A stretch of DNA of 56,169 nt from Kosakonia sacchari (GCA_900109485.1 FOAY01000022.1:5986-62154), one strand, 5' to 3'. Counted from the stretch's first letter, positions 7,198 through 17,650 are shown. Program-made: numbers and translations. Notes: generated from the letters alone by a model not told the origin.

Positions 7198-9762
7198 ATG
7201 TCGTATCGCGCGAACCCGTTTTTCACCAGCGCTCGCGGGCGTCTGCTGTTCTTCAATTTACTGGTGGTGGCGGTCACTTTAATGGTCTGCGGCGTCGCGG
7301 TGCTGGGATTTCGTCACGCCAGCCAGATTCAGGAACTGGCGCAGCAGCAGACGCTGGATGACATGACCGGCAGCATGAATCTGGCGCGCGATACCGCCAG
7401 CGTCGCCACGGCGGCCGTGCGGTTGTCGCAAGTGGTGGGGGCGCTGGAGTATCAGGGCGAAGCCGAACGCCTGAAAGCGACGCAGAGCGCGCTGCAACAC
7501 TCGCTCAGCCAGCTTGCCCGCGCGCCGCTGGCGCAGCAGGAACCGCAACTGGTGGCGCAGATCACCCGCCGCAGCCACGAATTGCAGCAAAGCGTCACCG
7601 TGATGCTGCAACGCGGACAACAGCGGCATCTGGAGCGTAATGCGCTGCTCAGTTCGCTGTACCAGAACCAAAGTTATTTGCGCCATTTACAGGCGATCAC
7701 CGCCCGGGAAGCGAGCAACATCCCGGATAGCCGCCTGCTCGCCGAGATGGACCGGCTGATCATCGCCGCCATTCAGACGCCGTCTCCCCGGCCGACAATC
7801 AAACAGATCTCCGACATCATGGGGCAGTTGCCGCTGCGCGCCGCCAGCCCGACGGTGGATTTTATCCTGCCGGATTTCAGCGCCGAGCTGCGCAGGCTGG
7901 GGCCGCTGTCGCTCCGGCTGGAAGAGAGCGATCTGGCGATTAGCTGGTCGATGTTTCATATCAAAGCGCTGGTGGCGCTGCTCAACAGCGACATCAACCA
8001 GTACGTTGCGCAGGTGGCGCAGGCGTCGGAATTGCGCACGGCGCAAAGTCATGAGGAGATGCGCTCGATCATTCTGTTTATCAGCGTCTTCGCCCTGCTG
8101 GCGCTGGTGATCACCGGCTTTGCCGGGTGGTATATCTACCGCAATCTGGGCTCGAATCTGACGGCCATTTCGCGCGCCATGTCGCGGCTGGCGCGCGGCG
8201 AGCAGGACGTGTCGGTTCCGGCGCTGCAACGGCGCGATGAGCTGGGCGAACTGGCGCGTGCGTTTAACGTGTTTGCCCGCAATACCGCTTCGCTGGAACA
8301 CACCTCTAAATTACTGAAAGAGAAAAGCACACAGCTGGAAACCACCTTCCACGCGATGCGCGACGGCTTTGCGCTGTTCGATAACCGGGGTTGCCTGGTG
8401 GTGTGGAACCCGCAATATCCGTTGCTGTTGGGGCTGACGGCAGAGGCATTGCAGCGCGGCCAGCACTATCAGAGCCTGTTGCAGCAGGTGAGCGATCTCC
8501 CCGGCCACGTGCAGGAGAATCTGGCCCGCCCGCTGCCCAAACCGCAGGAATTACGGCTGGCGGACAACCGCACCATTGAGCTGCGTTTTAGCCCGGTGCC
8601 GGGGCGCGGCATGGTTAACGTGGTGCTGGATCGCACGGAGCGGAAAGGTCTGGAAGAGGCGCTGCTGCACAGCCAGAAGATGAAAGCCGTCGGCCAACTG
8701 ACCGGCGGGCTGGCGCACGATTTCAATAATTTGCTGGCGGTGATTATCGGCAGCCTTGAACTGGTGACGCCCGGCTCGCCGGATGCGCCGCGTATCTCGC
8801 GGGCGCTGAAAGCCGCCGAGCGCGGCGCGTTGCTGACCCAGCGGCTGCTGGCCTTTTCCCGCAAGCAGTCGCTGCATCCCCATGCTGTGGAAATGCAGCC
8901 GCTGCTGGAGAATCTCGGCGAACTTATGCGCCACTCGTTACCCGGCACGCTGACGCTGGAGATCGAAGCACAAAGCCCGGCGTGGCCCGCGTGGATCGAT
9001 GTTGGACAACTGGAAAATGCCATCATCAATCTGGTGATGAATGCCCGCGATGCGATGGAGGGCGAGAGCGGCACCATTAAAATCCGCACCTGGAACCAGC
9101 GCGTTACCCGCAGCGATGGACGCCGCCAGGATATGGTGGCGCTGGAGGTGATTGATCGCGGCTGCGGTATGTCGCAGGAGGTCAAAGCGCAGGTGTTCGA
9201 ACCCTTTTTCACCACCAAACAGACCGGCAGCGGCAGCGGGCTGGGCTTGTCGATGGTGTATGGCTTTGTTCGCCAGTCCGGTGGACGGGTAGAGATTGAG
9301 AGCGCGCCGGGGCAGGGCACCACCGTGCGTCTGCAACTGCCGCGTGCGGCGGTGCAGGCGGTGGAAAGCCGCGAGCCGGATGCCGCGCAGGCGCGCGATA
9401 GCAGCGACACGCTGATTCTGGTGCTGGAAGATGAGGCCGATGTGCGCCAGACATTGTGCGAACAGTTGCACGAGCTGGGCTATCTGACGCTGGAAGCGGA
9501 AACCGGTGAGCAGGCGTTGCAGTTACTGGCCGCTTCGACGGAGATTGGCGCGCTGGTCAGTGATTTAATGCTGCCGGGTGCGCTCAGCGGTGCGGAAGTG
9601 ATTCACCAGGCGCGTCAGCAGCATCCGCATCTGCCGATGCTGCTCATCAGCGGCCAGGATCTGCGCCCGGCGCACAACCCTGCGCTGCCGGACGTGGAAC
9701 TGCTGCGTAAACCCTTTACCCGTGCAGAGCTTGCGCAGGCGCTGCGACGGATTGCGGCGTAA
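7198..9762 (+). CDS. Hybrid sensor histidine kinase (HAMP-PAS-HisKA-HATPase-REC)
   Basis: 854 residues. TM1 lies at about 17-40, a largely helical periplasmic sensor region at about 41-285 and TM2 near 287-312. A HAMP domain follows (RNLGSNLTAISRAMSRLARGE...), then a PAS domain (TTFHAMRDGFALFDN, about 382-490). The H-box GGLAHDFNN carries the phosphoacceptor His. ATPase motifs are NLVMNARDAM, DRGCGM and GSGSGLGLSMVYGF. A C-terminal receiver has the acidic pocket LEDEADV, acceptor Asp in SDLMLPG and Lys in LRKPF. Overall it is TorS-like, but no DNA-binding response regulator or phosphotransfer gene is adjacent, so output is unknown. A TGCGTATAGT element at about 7150 may be its promoter. Confidence 0.92.
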   Translation: MSYRANPFFTSARGRLLFFNLLVVAVTLMVCGVAVLGFRHASQIQELAQQQTLDDMTGSMNLARDTASVATAAVRLSQVVGALEYQGEAERLKATQSALQHSLSQLARAPLAQQEPQLVAQITRRSHELQQSVTVMLQRGQQRHLERNALLSSLYQNQSYLRHLQAITAREASNIPDSRLLAEMDRLIIAAIQTPSPRPTIKQISDIMGQLPLRAASPTVDFILPDFSAELRRLGPLSLRLEESDLAISWSMFHIKALVALLNSDINQYVAQVAQASELRTAQSHEEMRSIILFISVFALLALVITGFAGWYIYRNLGSNLTAISRAMSRLARGEQDVSVPALQRRDELGELARAFNVFARNTASLEHTSKLLKEKSTQLETTFHAMRDGFALFDNRGCLVVWNPQYPLLLGLTAEALQRGQHYQSLLQQVSDLPGHVQENLARPLPKPQELRLADNRTIELRFSPVPGRGMVNVVLDRTERKGLEEALLHSQKMKAVGQLTGGLAHDFNNLLAVIIGSLELVTPGSPDAPRISRALKAAERGALLTQRLLAFSRKQSLHPHAVEMQPLLENLGELMRHSLPGTLTLEIEAQSPAWPAWIDVGQLENAIINLVMNARDAMEGESGTIKIRTWNQRVTRSDGRRQDMVALEVIDRGCGMSQEVKAQVFEPFFTTKQTGSGSGLGLSMVYGFVRQSGGRVEIESAPGQGTTVRLQLPRAAVQAVESREPDAAQARDSSDTLILVLEDEADVRQTLCEQLHELGYLTLEAETGEQALQLLAASTEIGALVSDLMLPGALSGAEVIHQARQQHPHLPMLLISGQDLRPAHNPALPDVELLRKPFTRAELAQALRRIAA

Positions 9763-9914
9763 AACGGCTGCTGATCGATTATCTGCGCCGCCATCCTGCG
9801 CTGGAGAAGCCTGCCCCACGGGTTCGCTTCCGCCCGCAATTGAGATTCCTCCGCTACCCGCTAAGGCAGGCTCTGCACTAATGTACAGCCAGTCAACCCT
9901 TTGAGACTGGCTTT

Positions 9915-10223
9915 ATGAAACGTTACGCGACCGCGCTGTTATTCGGCGCTCTTTCACTCAGTGGTCAGATGGCGCACGCCGATATTATCGACGACGCGAT
10001 TGGCAATATTCAGCGGGCAATCGGCGACGCGTACAGCTCTGACAGCAGTCGCGACGATGAAAGCCGCAGCCGCAGCGACGAGCAGTACCGGAATTACGAC
10101 AACCGCTACCGGCAGCTTGAAGACAGGCGACGTCAGCTTGATGAGCGCCAGCGTCAGCTCGATCGGGAGCGACGCCAGCTGGATGACGAAGAACGCAGGC
10201 TGGAAGAGGACGACGATCGCTAA
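9915..10223 (+). CDS. yjdP: YjdP family exported protein
   Basis: 102 residues, matching E. coli YjdP in length and pattern. A signal peptide (MKRYATALLFGALSLSGQMAHA) precedes mature DIIDDAIGNIQRAIGDAY. The C-terminal half is very charged and heptad-like, repeating RRQLDERQRQLDRERR, and likely forms a single long helix. Function is unknown. In E. coli it also lies beside phnP. A small inverted repeat (CCAGTC...GACTGG) sits immediately before the start codon. The 3' end overlaps the convergent phosphatase-like gene by 4 bases. Confidence 0.88.
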   Translation: MKRYATALLFGALSLSGQMAHADIIDDAIGNIQRAIGDAYSSDSSRDDESRSRSDEQYRNYDNRYRQLEDRRRQLDERQRQLDRERRQLDDEERRLEEDDDR

Positions 10224-10564
10224 CGCGCCAGCGCCGGGACGCGCAAACCCAGGCGTTCCGGAACGATATCCTCAAGCAGCGTAACTAATTGCGGGTCCAT
10301 AAAATGGTATTGATCCGGAATATCAAGCACATAAACAGGTTTATGCTGCACCAGGCGGCTAAAGTCGGCAAGGATGCTGTTTTTGTGTTTTTCTTCCATC
10401 ACGCAGATGACGTCTGCCCAGGAGAGAATGGCGGGCGAGACGGTTTTTCTCGCATGGCGTTGTGTGCCAGCAGAGCGAGCATTTACCCCGGGGTAGCGAC
10501 GGAACACCTGCTCAGCGGTCGGGCTGCGCCATTGGTTGCGGCTACAAATAAAAAGCACATTCAT
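10220..10564 (-). CDS. Low-molecular-weight protein-tyrosine-phosphatase-like protein
   Basis: 114 residues. The start MNVLFICSRNQWRSPTAEQVFRR follows the LMW-PTP loop pattern C-x5-R-S, with Cys7 as the candidate nucleophile. The segment NARSAGTQRHARKTVS resembles the next conserved region, and ADVICVMEEKHK corresponds to the usual ADxIxVME strand. The protein is shorter than typical 150-residue LMW phosphatases and the loop has Gln-Trp where many have Xaa-Cys, so substrate and activity are uncertain. Enterobacteria carry similar short predicted phosphatases. It lies alone, convergent with yjdP. Confidence 0.8.
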   Translation of the reverse strand: MNVLFICSRNQWRSPTAEQVFRRYPGVNARSAGTQRHARKTVSPAILSWADVICVMEEKHKNSILADFSRLVQHKPVYVLDIPDQYHFMDPQLVTLLEDIVPERLGLRVPALAR

Positions 10565-10758
10565 GGCAAGTCATACTCTGTAAGCCGCGATGTGCTAATT
10601 ATTTATTGGTCACACGCGGGTATTTAAGACCCGGTTGCGTTATCCACAACCCTATCGGTGCGAGTCTGTACGCTTTATCCCTCAAACGACCTCTTTACAG
10701 GCTGCGTCTGCTTAACATGCCGGTAAGCAACGGGACGAATATATCCATATTGTGCGGT
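10565..10758. other. Intergenic stretch between phosphatase-like gene and phnP
   Basis: About 190 bases with no supported gene. On the minus strand it is the 3' flank of phnP and the upstream region of the phosphatase-like gene, so a promoter for the latter should be here, but I see no convincing hexamer pair. Confidence 0.4.
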
Positions 10759-11517
10759 CTAATCCAGTACAATCCGCATGCCATCAAAACCCGCCTCAAA
10801 CCCCGTCGGCAGCGCGTTATTCATCAACCAGACGTCAAAGCGATGCCCGATATGGGTTAGCACGACGCGCGGGCAGCCAATCACCTCATTCAGGGCGATA
10901 ACGATGCGCAGATCGTTGTGATTTTTCGGCGTCTCTGCGCAGGGCGGTTCACTGCAATCGATGATCACCACCTGCGGGCGATTATTAAGTAAAAACTTAA
11001 GCGTCTTATCCGGCAGACCGGCAGTATCCGAAAGCCACGCTATCCGGCTGTGCGCCGATTCCAGCAGATAACCAAAGGTGAGTTTCGAGTGGTTCAGCGG
11101 CAGCGGCGTGACCTGCAATCCTTGCAGATCGAACACCACAAACGGCTCAACGGTATGGCTGAAATCAAGCAGACCGGGATGTTTAAACAGATCGTCGCAG
11201 CCCTGTTCATCCGGCGGGCCGTAAACCGGGATTTTCGCGCCTAAGCCCCAGCGCAGCGGAAACAGCCCCTGCACATGATCCATATGGTAATGCGTCAACA
11301 GAATCTGCTGAAACTGACCCGCCGGGAAACGCTCCATTAAATCGGCAAGCCCGGCATCCAGCAGCGTCACCGCGTCGTTAAACTGCACCACGCCGCTGCA
11401 AGGCTGGCGACGATATTGCGACTGCTGGCGCGCGCGTAAGCAGGCTGCGCAATTGCAGCCGAATACCGGAACCAGTTGCGCACCGCCGGTGCCGGTCAGG
11501 GTGAGAGTCAGGCTCAT
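10759..11517 (-). CDS. phnP: Phosphoribosyl cyclic phosphodiesterase PhnP
   Basis: 252-residue metallo-beta-lactamase-fold enzyme. It hydrolyses 5-phosphoribosyl 1,2-cyclic phosphate, the ring product of C-P lyase, to ribose 1,5-bisphosphate. The [12 protein letters not shown] cluster near residue 20-30 forms the structural zinc site, and [13 protein letters not shown] is the HxHxDH active-site motif. Later ligands are in [14 protein letters not shown] and [11 protein letters not shown]. It is the last gene of the phn operon. A 60-base gap separates it from phnN; the phnO gene found between them in E. coli is absent. Confidence 0.96.
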   Translation of the reverse strand: MSLTLTLTGTGGAQLVPVFGCNCAACLRARQQSQYRRQPCSGVVQFNDAVTLLDAGLADLMERFPAGQFQQILLTHYHMDHVQGLFPLRWGLGAKIPVYGPPDEQGCDDLFKHPGLLDFSHTVEPFVVFDLQGLQVTPLPLNHSKLTFGYLLESAHSRIAWLSDTAGLPDKTLKFLLNNRPQVVIIDCSEPPCAETPKNHNDLRIVIALNEVIGCPRVVLTHIGHRFDVWLMNNALPTGFEAGFDGMRIVLD

Positions 11518-11577
11518 AGCGCCTCGCTTTAACGGTTGAGTTAACGTAAACGGCGCACGATGAATGCGCCGGCAGCA

Positions 11578-12126
11578 TTACGCACTTTTCCCTTGTTGCG
11601 CGCGTATCAACGAGATCAATCCTTCTACTGACTGTAGCAGACTCCCGTCGTTGTTCAGCGTCAGGCAGTCTCCCGGCGAGTAACGGGCCGCGCGTTCCAG
11701 CCGTGCGGTAATTTCCGCGCTGCTTTCGCGCCCGCGTTTTTCCAGCCGCTGGCGCAAAATCTCTGGCGATACCTGCACATACACCGGCATTAGCACCTCG
11801 CCGTATTGTGCCTGCGCCTGCGGCAGATGCCCGCGCGAGCCGTTGACCACCACATCAAACCCCGCCTGCAACCAGAGATCGACCTCCACGCCGATACCGT
11901 AATAAAGATCGTTGGCGTGCCAGCTCAGGGTAAACAGATGCTGCCCGGCGCGGGTAAAAAACTCCTTTTCGCTCAGTTCGATATGGTTCTCGCTGCCGGA
12001 ACCTGCCGGGCGCGTGATATAGCGGTGCGCCACCAGCAACTGGGGATGCTCGCGGCTGCGCAGCGCAGCCAGCAGCGTATCTTTTCCGGCGCCGGATGGC
12101 CCCATCAACCAGATCAGTCTGCCCAT
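11578..12126 (-). CDS. phnN: Ribose 1,5-bisphosphate phosphokinase PhnN
   Basis: 182 residues with the guanylate-kinase-like P-loop GPSGAGKDT (about 9-17). It phosphorylates ribose 1,5-bisphosphate to PRPP, returning the ribose from phosphonate cleavage to nucleotide metabolism. [19 protein letters not shown] and the [12 protein letters not shown] segment match the family. Its start overlaps the phnM stop. In E. coli phnO follows; here the operon goes straight to phnP. Confidence 0.96.
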   Translation of the reverse strand: MGRLIWLMGPSGAGKDTLLAALRSREHPQLLVAHRYITRPAGSGSENHIELSEKEFFTRAGQHLFTLSWHANDLYYGIGVEVDLWLQAGFDVVVNGSRGHLPQAQAQYGEVLMPVYVQVSPEILRQRLEKRGRESSAEITARLERAARYSPGDCLTLNNDGSLLQSVEGLISLIRAQQGKSA

Positions 12127-13262
12127 CAGAACACCCGTTTCCCCTCGCGCCAGACATGATCGACGCGGACGTGGTCGCCTTTATTGTGCACCAGCACCAG
12201 ATCGGCCCGTTTTCCTTCGCCGAGCGTTCCGCGATCGTCAAGCTTGAGCGCCTGCGCCGGATTTTTCGTTACCAACTGAATAGCACGCGGCAGGGTGAAA
12301 TCATTCTGCTCATCCGCCGTGATGCGGAAGGCGGCATCCAGCAGGCTGGCGGGATAATAATCCGATGAGAGAATGTCCAGCATGCCGAGCTGCGCCAGTT
12401 TATGCGCCGCCACATTGCCGGAGTGCGAGCCGCCGCGCACGATGTTTGGTGCGCCCATCAGCACGCTCAGGCCGTGCTCGCGCGAGGCTTCCGCAGCGGC
12501 AAATGTGGTGGGGAATTCGGCGATCACGCTGCCTAACTGATGGGATTCCACCACATGCTCGCGCGTGGCGTCATCGTGGCTGGCCAGCGGCAGGTTACGT
12601 GTCCGGCAGAGCGCGGCAATCGCCAGCCGGTTAGGCTGCGACCACTCGGCGGCCAGCGCCAGTTGCTCCTGTTCAAACGCATCCATTTGCTCGTTGGTCA
12701 GGTGATATTTGCCCTGATAGTAGTCGCGATACTTTTCATAGCTGGCGTACTGGCGCTGGCCTGGCGAGTGATCCATCAGCGATACCAGCGTGACCGGTTC
12801 GCGGCCGACCAGCTTTTCAAACAGCGGCAGCGTGGTGTGGTGCGGCAATTCGCAGCGTAAATGCAGGCGATGTTCCGCGCGGTTCAGCCCGCGTTTTTGC
12901 GAATCTTCCACCGCGTTGATCATCTTCTCCAGATTCTCCAGCCGATCGCCGCCATCGCGCACATCGCCAATGGCGACCGCATCCAGCACCGTGGTGATGC
13001 CGTTGGCGACCATCAGCGCGTCGTGGCTGCTCATCGCGGAGTGGGCGGGCCAGTCCACCTTCGGGCGTGGGGTGAAGAATTTGTCGAGGTTGTCCGTGTG
13101 CAGTTCGATAAGCCCCGGCAGCAACCAGCCACCGTCGCCATCATGAGCGCCTGGCTGGCGGCTTTGGGTTTCGGCGAAGGCACGGATCACGCCGTCGCGC
13201 ACTTCCAGCGAACCGTCGACCACTTCGTCTTCAAGGATCAGTTTTACATTGTTGATAATCAT
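12126..13262 (-). CDS. phnM: Alpha-D-ribose 1-methylphosphonate 5-triphosphate diphosphatase PhnM
   Basis: 378-residue amidohydrolase-fold enzyme that removes diphosphate from the triphosphorylated ribose phosphonate, giving ribose 1-phosphonate 5-phosphate for PhnJ. Visible features: a [13 protein letters not shown] metal motif (the family's modified HxH), [32 protein letters not shown] and [12 protein letters not shown]. Its ATG overlaps the phnL stop by 4 bases, in line with tight coupling through the operon. Confidence 0.97.
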   Translation of the reverse strand: MIINNVKLILEDEVVDGSLEVRDGVIRAFAETQSRQPGAHDGDGGWLLPGLIELHTDNLDKFFTPRPKVDWPAHSAMSSHDALMVANGITTVLDAVAIGDVRDGGDRLENLEKMINAVEDSQKRGLNRAEHRLHLRCELPHHTTLPLFEKLVGREPVTLVSLMDHSPGQRQYASYEKYRDYYQGKYHLTNEQMDAFEQEQLALAAEWSQPNRLAIAALCRTRNLPLASHDDATREHVVESHQLGSVIAEFPTTFAAAEASREHGLSVLMGAPNIVRGGSHSGNVAAHKLAQLGMLDILSSDYYPASLLDAAFRITADEQNDFTLPRAIQLVTKNPAQALKLDDRGTLGEGKRADLVLVHNKGDHVRVDHVWREGKRVF

Positions 13263-13945
13263 GCGGAGATTCCCATCGGAAACAGACGGTCGGCGACGTT
13301 TTCGCGCACGGCCTCGTCATGGAAGATGCCGACAATCGCTGCGCCGCGCGCTTTGGCCTGCGCGATCAGTTCAACGACGGCGGCGCTGTTTTTCGCATCC
13401 AGCGAGGCGGTCGGTTCATCAAGCAGTAGGATCGGGTAGTCAACAATAAAGCCGCGGGCGATGTTGACGCGCTGCTGCTCGCCGCCGGAGAACGTTGCCG
13501 GCGCAAGGTGCCACAAGCGTTCTGGCACATTTAACCGCGTCAGCAACTGGCTGGCTTTGCCAATGCAGACATCGCGGGGAAGCCCCAGCTCCAGCAGCGG
13601 CTGCATTACCACGTCCAGCGCGCTGACGCGTGGAATGACGCGTAAAAACTGGCTGACCCAGCCGATAGTATGACGACGCACGTCCAGTACTTTTCGCGCC
13701 GGAGCCTGCACCAAATCGACCCATTCATCGCCATGTTTGACATGAATATGCCCGGCGTCCGGCAAATAGTTGGCATACAGCGAGCGCAGCAGCGTCGATT
13801 TTCCACTGCCGGAGTGGCCGTGCAGCACCACGCATTCCCCGGCGTTCACCTCCAGCGAGGTGTCGCGCAGCACCGGCAGACGCACGCCGTTCTGATGGTG
13901 CAGGACAAAGGTTTTGCTGACATTTTCCACACGCAAAACAGACAT
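13259..13945 (-). CDS. phnL: PhnL, ABC-type ATPase of the C-P lyase system
   Basis: 228 residues with Walker [10 protein letters not shown], signature [14 protein letters not shown] and Walker [14 protein letters not shown]. PhnL is an ABC-ATPase-like protein needed for phosphonate use and associated with the PhnGHIJK core; it is not a classical transporter subunit. It is co-transcribed with phnK (10-bp gap) and overlaps phnM. All nucleotide-binding motifs look intact. Confidence 0.96.
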   Translation of the reverse strand: MSVLRVENVSKTFVLHHQNGVRLPVLRDTSLEVNAGECVVLHGHSGSGKSTLLRSLYANYLPDAGHIHVKHGDEWVDLVQAPARKVLDVRRHTIGWVSQFLRVIPRVSALDVVMQPLLELGLPRDVCIGKASQLLTRLNVPERLWHLAPATFSGGEQQRVNIARGFIVDYPILLLDEPTASLDAKNSAAVVELIAQAKARGAAIVGIFHDEAVRENVADRLFPMGISA

Positions 13946-13955
13946 CGCAGACTCC

Positions 13956-14714
13956 TTAATTTTGCAATACTGAGGAAACCAGCAACTGGGTATAGGGGTG
14001 ATGCGGATCGTCGAGCACGCGATCGGTTAACCCACTTTCCACCACCTGGCCCTGTTTCATGACCAGCAGACGGTTTGCCAGCAGGCGCGCGACGCCCAAA
14101 TCATGGGTCACCATCACCACGGCAAGGTTCATCTCCACCACCAGGCTGCGCAGCAGATCCAGCAAACGCGCCTGTACCGACACATCCAGCCCGCCGGTGG
14201 GTTCATCCATAAACACCAGTTTTGGCTGCGTCACGAGGTTGCGGGCGATTTGCAATCGCTGCTGCATCCCGCCGGAAAAGGTGGTGGGCAAATCGTCAAT
14301 GCGTGACGGTGGGATCTCGACGTCCGTCAGCCACTGTTGCGCGCAGGCGCGGATATCACCGTAATGCCGCGCGCCGGTCGCCATCAGCCGTTCGCCGATA
14401 TTGCCCCCGGCGGAAACCTGGCGGCGCAGGCCATCCAGCGGATGCTGGTGTACCACGCCCCATTCGGTTCGCAGCAGGCGGCGACGCTCGGCTTCGCTGA
14501 TGGCGTACAGATCGCGGTCGTTATAGATAACCTGCCCCTGCTGTGGCGCCAGCCGTGCTGAAATGGCATTCAGCAGGGTGGTTTTACCGGAACCGGATTC
14601 GCCGACAATGCCCAGCACTTCACCCGGCCACAGATCGAACGAGACGTCCTGAAACCCTTTGCCTGGCGCGTAGAGATGGGAGAGTTGATTCACCGAAAGC
14701 AGCGGTTGGGTCAT
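13956..14714 (-). CDS. phnK: PhnK, ABC-type ATPase bound to the C-P lyase core
   Basis: 252 residues with Walker [10 protein letters not shown], signature [14 protein letters not shown] and Walker [19 protein letters not shown]. In E. coli PhnK docks on PhnJ of the PhnGHIJ core and its ATPase activity supports phosphonate breakdown; it resembles oligopeptide importer ATPases but has no permease partner. The start overlaps the phnJ stop by 4 bases. The sequence looks fully functional. Confidence 0.96.
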   Translation of the reverse strand: MTQPLLSVNQLSHLYAPGKGFQDVSFDLWPGEVLGIVGESGSGKTTLLNAISARLAPQQGQVIYNDRDLYAISEAERRRLLRTEWGVVHQHPLDGLRRQVSAGGNIGERLMATGARHYGDIRACAQQWLTDVEIPPSRIDDLPTTFSGGMQQRLQIARNLVTQPKLVFMDEPTGGLDVSVQARLLDLLRSLVVEMNLAVVMVTHDLGVARLLANRLLVMKQGQVVESGLTDRVLDDPHHPYTQLLVSSVLQN

Positions 14715-15559
14715 TTGCGTAAAGCCTCGCTCTGTTGGCGGCAGTAGTCGGTATCGGAACAGACGAACATGCGCGTGCCGGTATCATCCAGCACCACTTC
14801 ATCCAGATAACTGTGGGTGGAACCGCAGATGGCGCAGGGCTGATCCCACTTTTGCGGCGCAAAGGGGTAATCCTCAAAGTCGAGGCTCTCGACCTGGGTA
14901 TACGGCGGAACGGCGTAAATGCGTTTTTCACGCCCGGCGCCAAACAGTTGCAGTGCGGGCATGAAGTGCATTTTCGGGTTATCAAATGCCGGGATTGGCG
15001 ACGGGTCCATCACGTAGCGGCCATTCACTTTCACCGGCCAGGCGTAGCGGGTGGTGAAGTTGCCGAAGCGCGCAATGTCTTCATACAGCTTCACTTGCAT
15101 CACGCCATACTCTTCCAGCGCGTGCATGGTGCGGGTTTCGGTTTCGCGCGGTTCAATAAAGCGCAGCGGCTCCGGGATCGGCACCTGGTAAATCAGGATC
15201 TGATCTTCAACCAGCGGCGTTTCAGGAATGCGGTGACGAGTCTGAATCAGCGTCGCGTCGGCGGTGCGTTCGGTGGTTTCCACGCCGGTAACGCGGGTGA
15301 AGAACTGGCGGATCGAGACGGCGTTGGTGGTGTCATCCGCGCCCTGATCGATCACTTTCAGCACATCGTCTTCGCCAATGACGCTGGCGGTTAACTGAAT
15401 ACCGCCGGTACCCCAACCGTAGGGCATCGGCATTTCGCGCCCGCCAAATGGCACCTGGTAACCGGGAATGGCAACCGCTTTCAGCAGCGCCCGGCGGATC
15501 ATGCGTTTGGTTTGCTCATCAAGAAAGGCAAAGTTGTAACCGGTCAGCGCGTTAGCCAC
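14711..15559 (-). CDS. phnJ: Carbon-phosphorus lyase catalytic subunit PhnJ
   Basis: 282 residues from a GTG start at 15559. I chose it because VANALTGYNFAFLDEQTKRM aligns with the known PhnJ N-terminus and AGGAG lies 7 bases upstream. The upstream reading frame is only phnI sequence out of frame. PhnJ is the radical-SAM enzyme that cleaves the C-P bond of ribose 1-phosphonate 5-phosphate. The C-terminal CAICGSTHSY ... FVCSDTDYC holds the four conserved cysteines that bind the iron-sulfur cluster and the thiyl site. The start overlaps phnI by 8 bases. Confidence 0.96.
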   Translation of the reverse strand: MANALTGYNFAFLDEQTKRMIRRALLKAVAIPGYQVPFGGREMPMPYGWGTGGIQLTASVIGEDDVLKVIDQGADDTTNAVSIRQFFTRVTGVETTERTADATLIQTRHRIPETPLVEDQILIYQVPIPEPLRFIEPRETETRTMHALEEYGVMQVKLYEDIARFGNFTTRYAWPVKVNGRYVMDPSPIPAFDNPKMHFMPALQLFGAGREKRIYAVPPYTQVESLDFEDYPFAPQKWDQPCAICGSTHSYLDEVVLDDTGTRMFVCSDTDYCRQQSEALRK

Positions 15560-16616
15560 GGGAGCTCTCCTGTTGCAGCTGTCTGAGCAAGTCCAGTTCG
15601 GCCTGGAAATCGACGTAGTGGGGAAGTTTGAGGTGCGAGACAAAGCCCGCCGCCTCGACGTTATCAGCATGCGCCAGCACAAACTCTTCATCCTGCGCCG
15701 GGCTTTTAATCATTTCGCCGTAGTCGGCGGCTTGCAGGGCGCGATCCATCAACGCCATCGCCATCGCTTTGCGTTCACCCATGCCGAACACCAGCCCGTA
15801 ACCACGGGTAAAGTGCGGCGCGTCCTCTTCCGGGGCGATAAAGCCGTTGACCATTTCACATTCGGTGATCAGCAATTCGCCGACGTTCACCGCAAAACCC
15901 AGCTCTTCGGGCACAATTTCCACGTCGATATAACCGCTGCGGATCTCCCCGGCGAAGGGGTGATTGCGCCCGTAACCGCGCTGGGTGGAGTAGGCCAGCG
16001 CCAGCAGATAACCTTCGTCGCCGCGTGCCAGTTGCTGCAGGCGCGCAGAGCGGGAACAGGGGTAAACCGGCGGTTGGCGGGTGATATCGTCCGGCACGGC
16101 GCCGCTCTCCTGTTCGGCTTTCGCCAGCCCCTCTTGTTCCAGAAGCGCAAAGACGTGCGGCGTGGTTTCCGGCTGTACTTCGCGTTTCGGCAATGACGTC
16201 GTTTCGCCCTCGGCCAGCAGCGCAAAATCGAGTAAACGGTGGGTGTAATCGTAAGTCGGGCCAAGCAACTGGCCGCCGGGAATGTCTTTGTACACCGCCG
16301 AAATGCGGCGCTCTAAACGCATCTTCGCGCTGTCAATGGGTTCGCTGACGGCCAGGCGCGGCAGCGTTGTGCGGTAGGCGCGCAGCAGAAAGATGGCTTC
16401 GACGTTGTCGCCGCTTGCCTGTTTCAGCGCCAGCGCCGCCAGTTCCCGATCGGCAATACCGCCTTCGGTCATCACGCGATCGACGGCCAGATGCATCTGT
16501 TCAGCAATTTGTGCAACGCTCAGCTCCGCAAGCTCGCTGTCGCCGCGACGCTTATGTTCTTGTAGCGCGTGGGCTGCGGCTATTGCCTTTTCACCCCCTT
16601 TGACAGCAACGTACAT
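15552..16616 (-). CDS. phnI: PhnI, nucleosidase/phosphonate transfer subunit of C-P lyase
   Basis: 354 residues ([26 protein letters not shown]...), matching PhnI over its full length. With PhnG, PhnH and PhnL it makes alpha-D-ribose 1-methylphosphonate 5-triphosphate from ATP and a phosphonate; PhnI alone is a nucleosidase. It is part of the PhnG2H2I2J2 core. Internal blocks such as GYIDVEIVPEELGF and ECEMVNGFIAPEEDAPHFTRGYG are conserved. It overlaps phnH by one base and phnJ by eight. Confidence 0.97.
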   Translation of the reverse strand: MYVAVKGGEKAIAAAHALQEHKRRGDSELAELSVAQIAEQMHLAVDRVMTEGGIADRELAALALKQASGDNVEAIFLLRAYRTTLPRLAVSEPIDSAKMRLERRISAVYKDIPGGQLLGPTYDYTHRLLDFALLAEGETTSLPKREVQPETTPHVFALLEQEGLAKAEQESGAVPDDITRQPPVYPCSRSARLQQLARGDEGYLLALAYSTQRGYGRNHPFAGEIRSGYIDVEIVPEELGFAVNVGELLITECEMVNGFIAPEEDAPHFTRGYGLVFGMGERKAMAMALMDRALQAADYGEMIKSPAQDEEFVLAHADNVEAAGFVSHLKLPHYVDFQAELDLLRQLQQESSRG

Positions 16617-17200
16617 CAGAACACCTCCACCAGTGTGGTTCGTGGAATCGCCAGCGCGCGTTCGCCGCAGGTCAGGATCACATCAATGCCTGTCGGGAAC
16701 GAGTGCGGACGGTCGGTAAATTCGTCGGTGATGCACTCCGGCAGCAGCGGCGCAATCATGCGCTCCTCCAGAATGCCGGGGCCGGTCAGGCGCAGCATGC
16801 GGCCGCCGCTCAGTGACGGCAGTTGTAAAATCAAGGTGGCGCTGGTTTCCGGGCTGATATCCGTGCCGCAGGGCAGGGCGCTGAGCTGTTCGGCGCTCAG
16901 GGTGTGATCGGCGACGGCAAACAGCGACTGTTGCGGCTGGTCAACCAGCGGCGCATTGGTGTGAAAACGCAGGTTCTGGCGCACCAGATCGTTATCAACC
17001 GCAGCAGAGAGCCAGATCGGCGTGTCGTTATCGGCCAGCGTCAGTAACACGCTGGTGGACGCCGGGTTAAGCGGCGGCCAGCCGTGTTTCAGATGCGGCA
17101 ACGAGACAATGACGCCCGGCTCGCTCATGGCTTTTAACAGACGGCGAAAACAGTGTTGAGCATCGTGAACCGCCGATGCGAAAGCGGGTTGTAAGGTCAT
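16616..17200 (-). CDS. phnH: PhnH, C-P lyase core subunit
   Basis: 194 residues ([29 protein letters not shown]...), the usual PhnH length. PhnH is a PLP-transferase-fold protein without a PLP lysine and is an obligate subunit of the PhnGHIJ core, needed for the first transfer step. [14 protein letters not shown] and [18 protein letters not shown] are typical. It overlaps phnG by 4 bases and phnI by one. Confidence 0.96.
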   Translation of the reverse strand: MTLQPAFASAVHDAQHCFRRLLKAMSEPGVIVSLPHLKHGWPPLNPASTSVLLTLADNDTPIWLSAAVDNDLVRQNLRFHTNAPLVDQPQQSLFAVADHTLSAEQLSALPCGTDISPETSATLILQLPSLSGGRMLRLTGPGILEERMIAPLLPECITDEFTDRPHSFPTGIDVILTCGERALAIPRTTLVEVF

Positions 17201-17649
17201 GCGTTATCTCCGCGAACCAGGGTGAAAAAGTCGACCCGGCTGGCGTTGACTTCGGCCAGACGCGCTGCAATGCGCGCGGCGCGGTCCGCTTCCAGCGGGG
17301 TAATGAGGGTTTCCATCAACGTCTGGAAATGGGTTGGCTCTTGCAATAACGCGTCGCACACGGCGCAGCGTTCGGCATGGCCTTTGTCGCGCCCGAGCAC
17401 CCAGCTAAAGCCGAGCTGGCCGCTGCTCAAGCGCACGACGGCGCGGGTCAGCGTGGTATCGCCGGGGAAGAAGCGATCGCCGGTGCCGCCCATGCGCGCC
17501 TGCACCTGTACCAGCCCGGTTTGCGGCTCGCGGACATGTTCGTAGTCGGGCGCCAGGCCCAGCGTACGCATCCGCGCCCGCAGCATCTCCGGGGTGGACT
17601 GGGCAAGCGCTGCCATCCAGCGTTGACGAGTTGGCGTATCAAAGTGCAT
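17197..17649 (-). CDS. phnG: PhnG, C-P lyase core subunit
   Basis: 150 residues matching PhnG end to end, with [30 protein letters not shown] and the closing [16 protein letters not shown]. PhnG is a small subunit at the centre of the PhnG2H2I2J2 complex. It begins one base after the phnF stop, so regulator and core genes share a transcript. Confidence 0.96.
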   Translation of the reverse strand: MHFDTPTRQRWMAALAQSTPEMLRARMRTLGLAPDYEHVREPQTGLVQVQARMGGTGDRFFPGDTTLTRAVVRLSSGQLGFSWVLGRDKGHAERCAVCDALLQEPTHFQTLMETLITPLEADRAARIAARLAEVNASRVDFFTLVRGDNA

Positions 17650-17650
17650 C

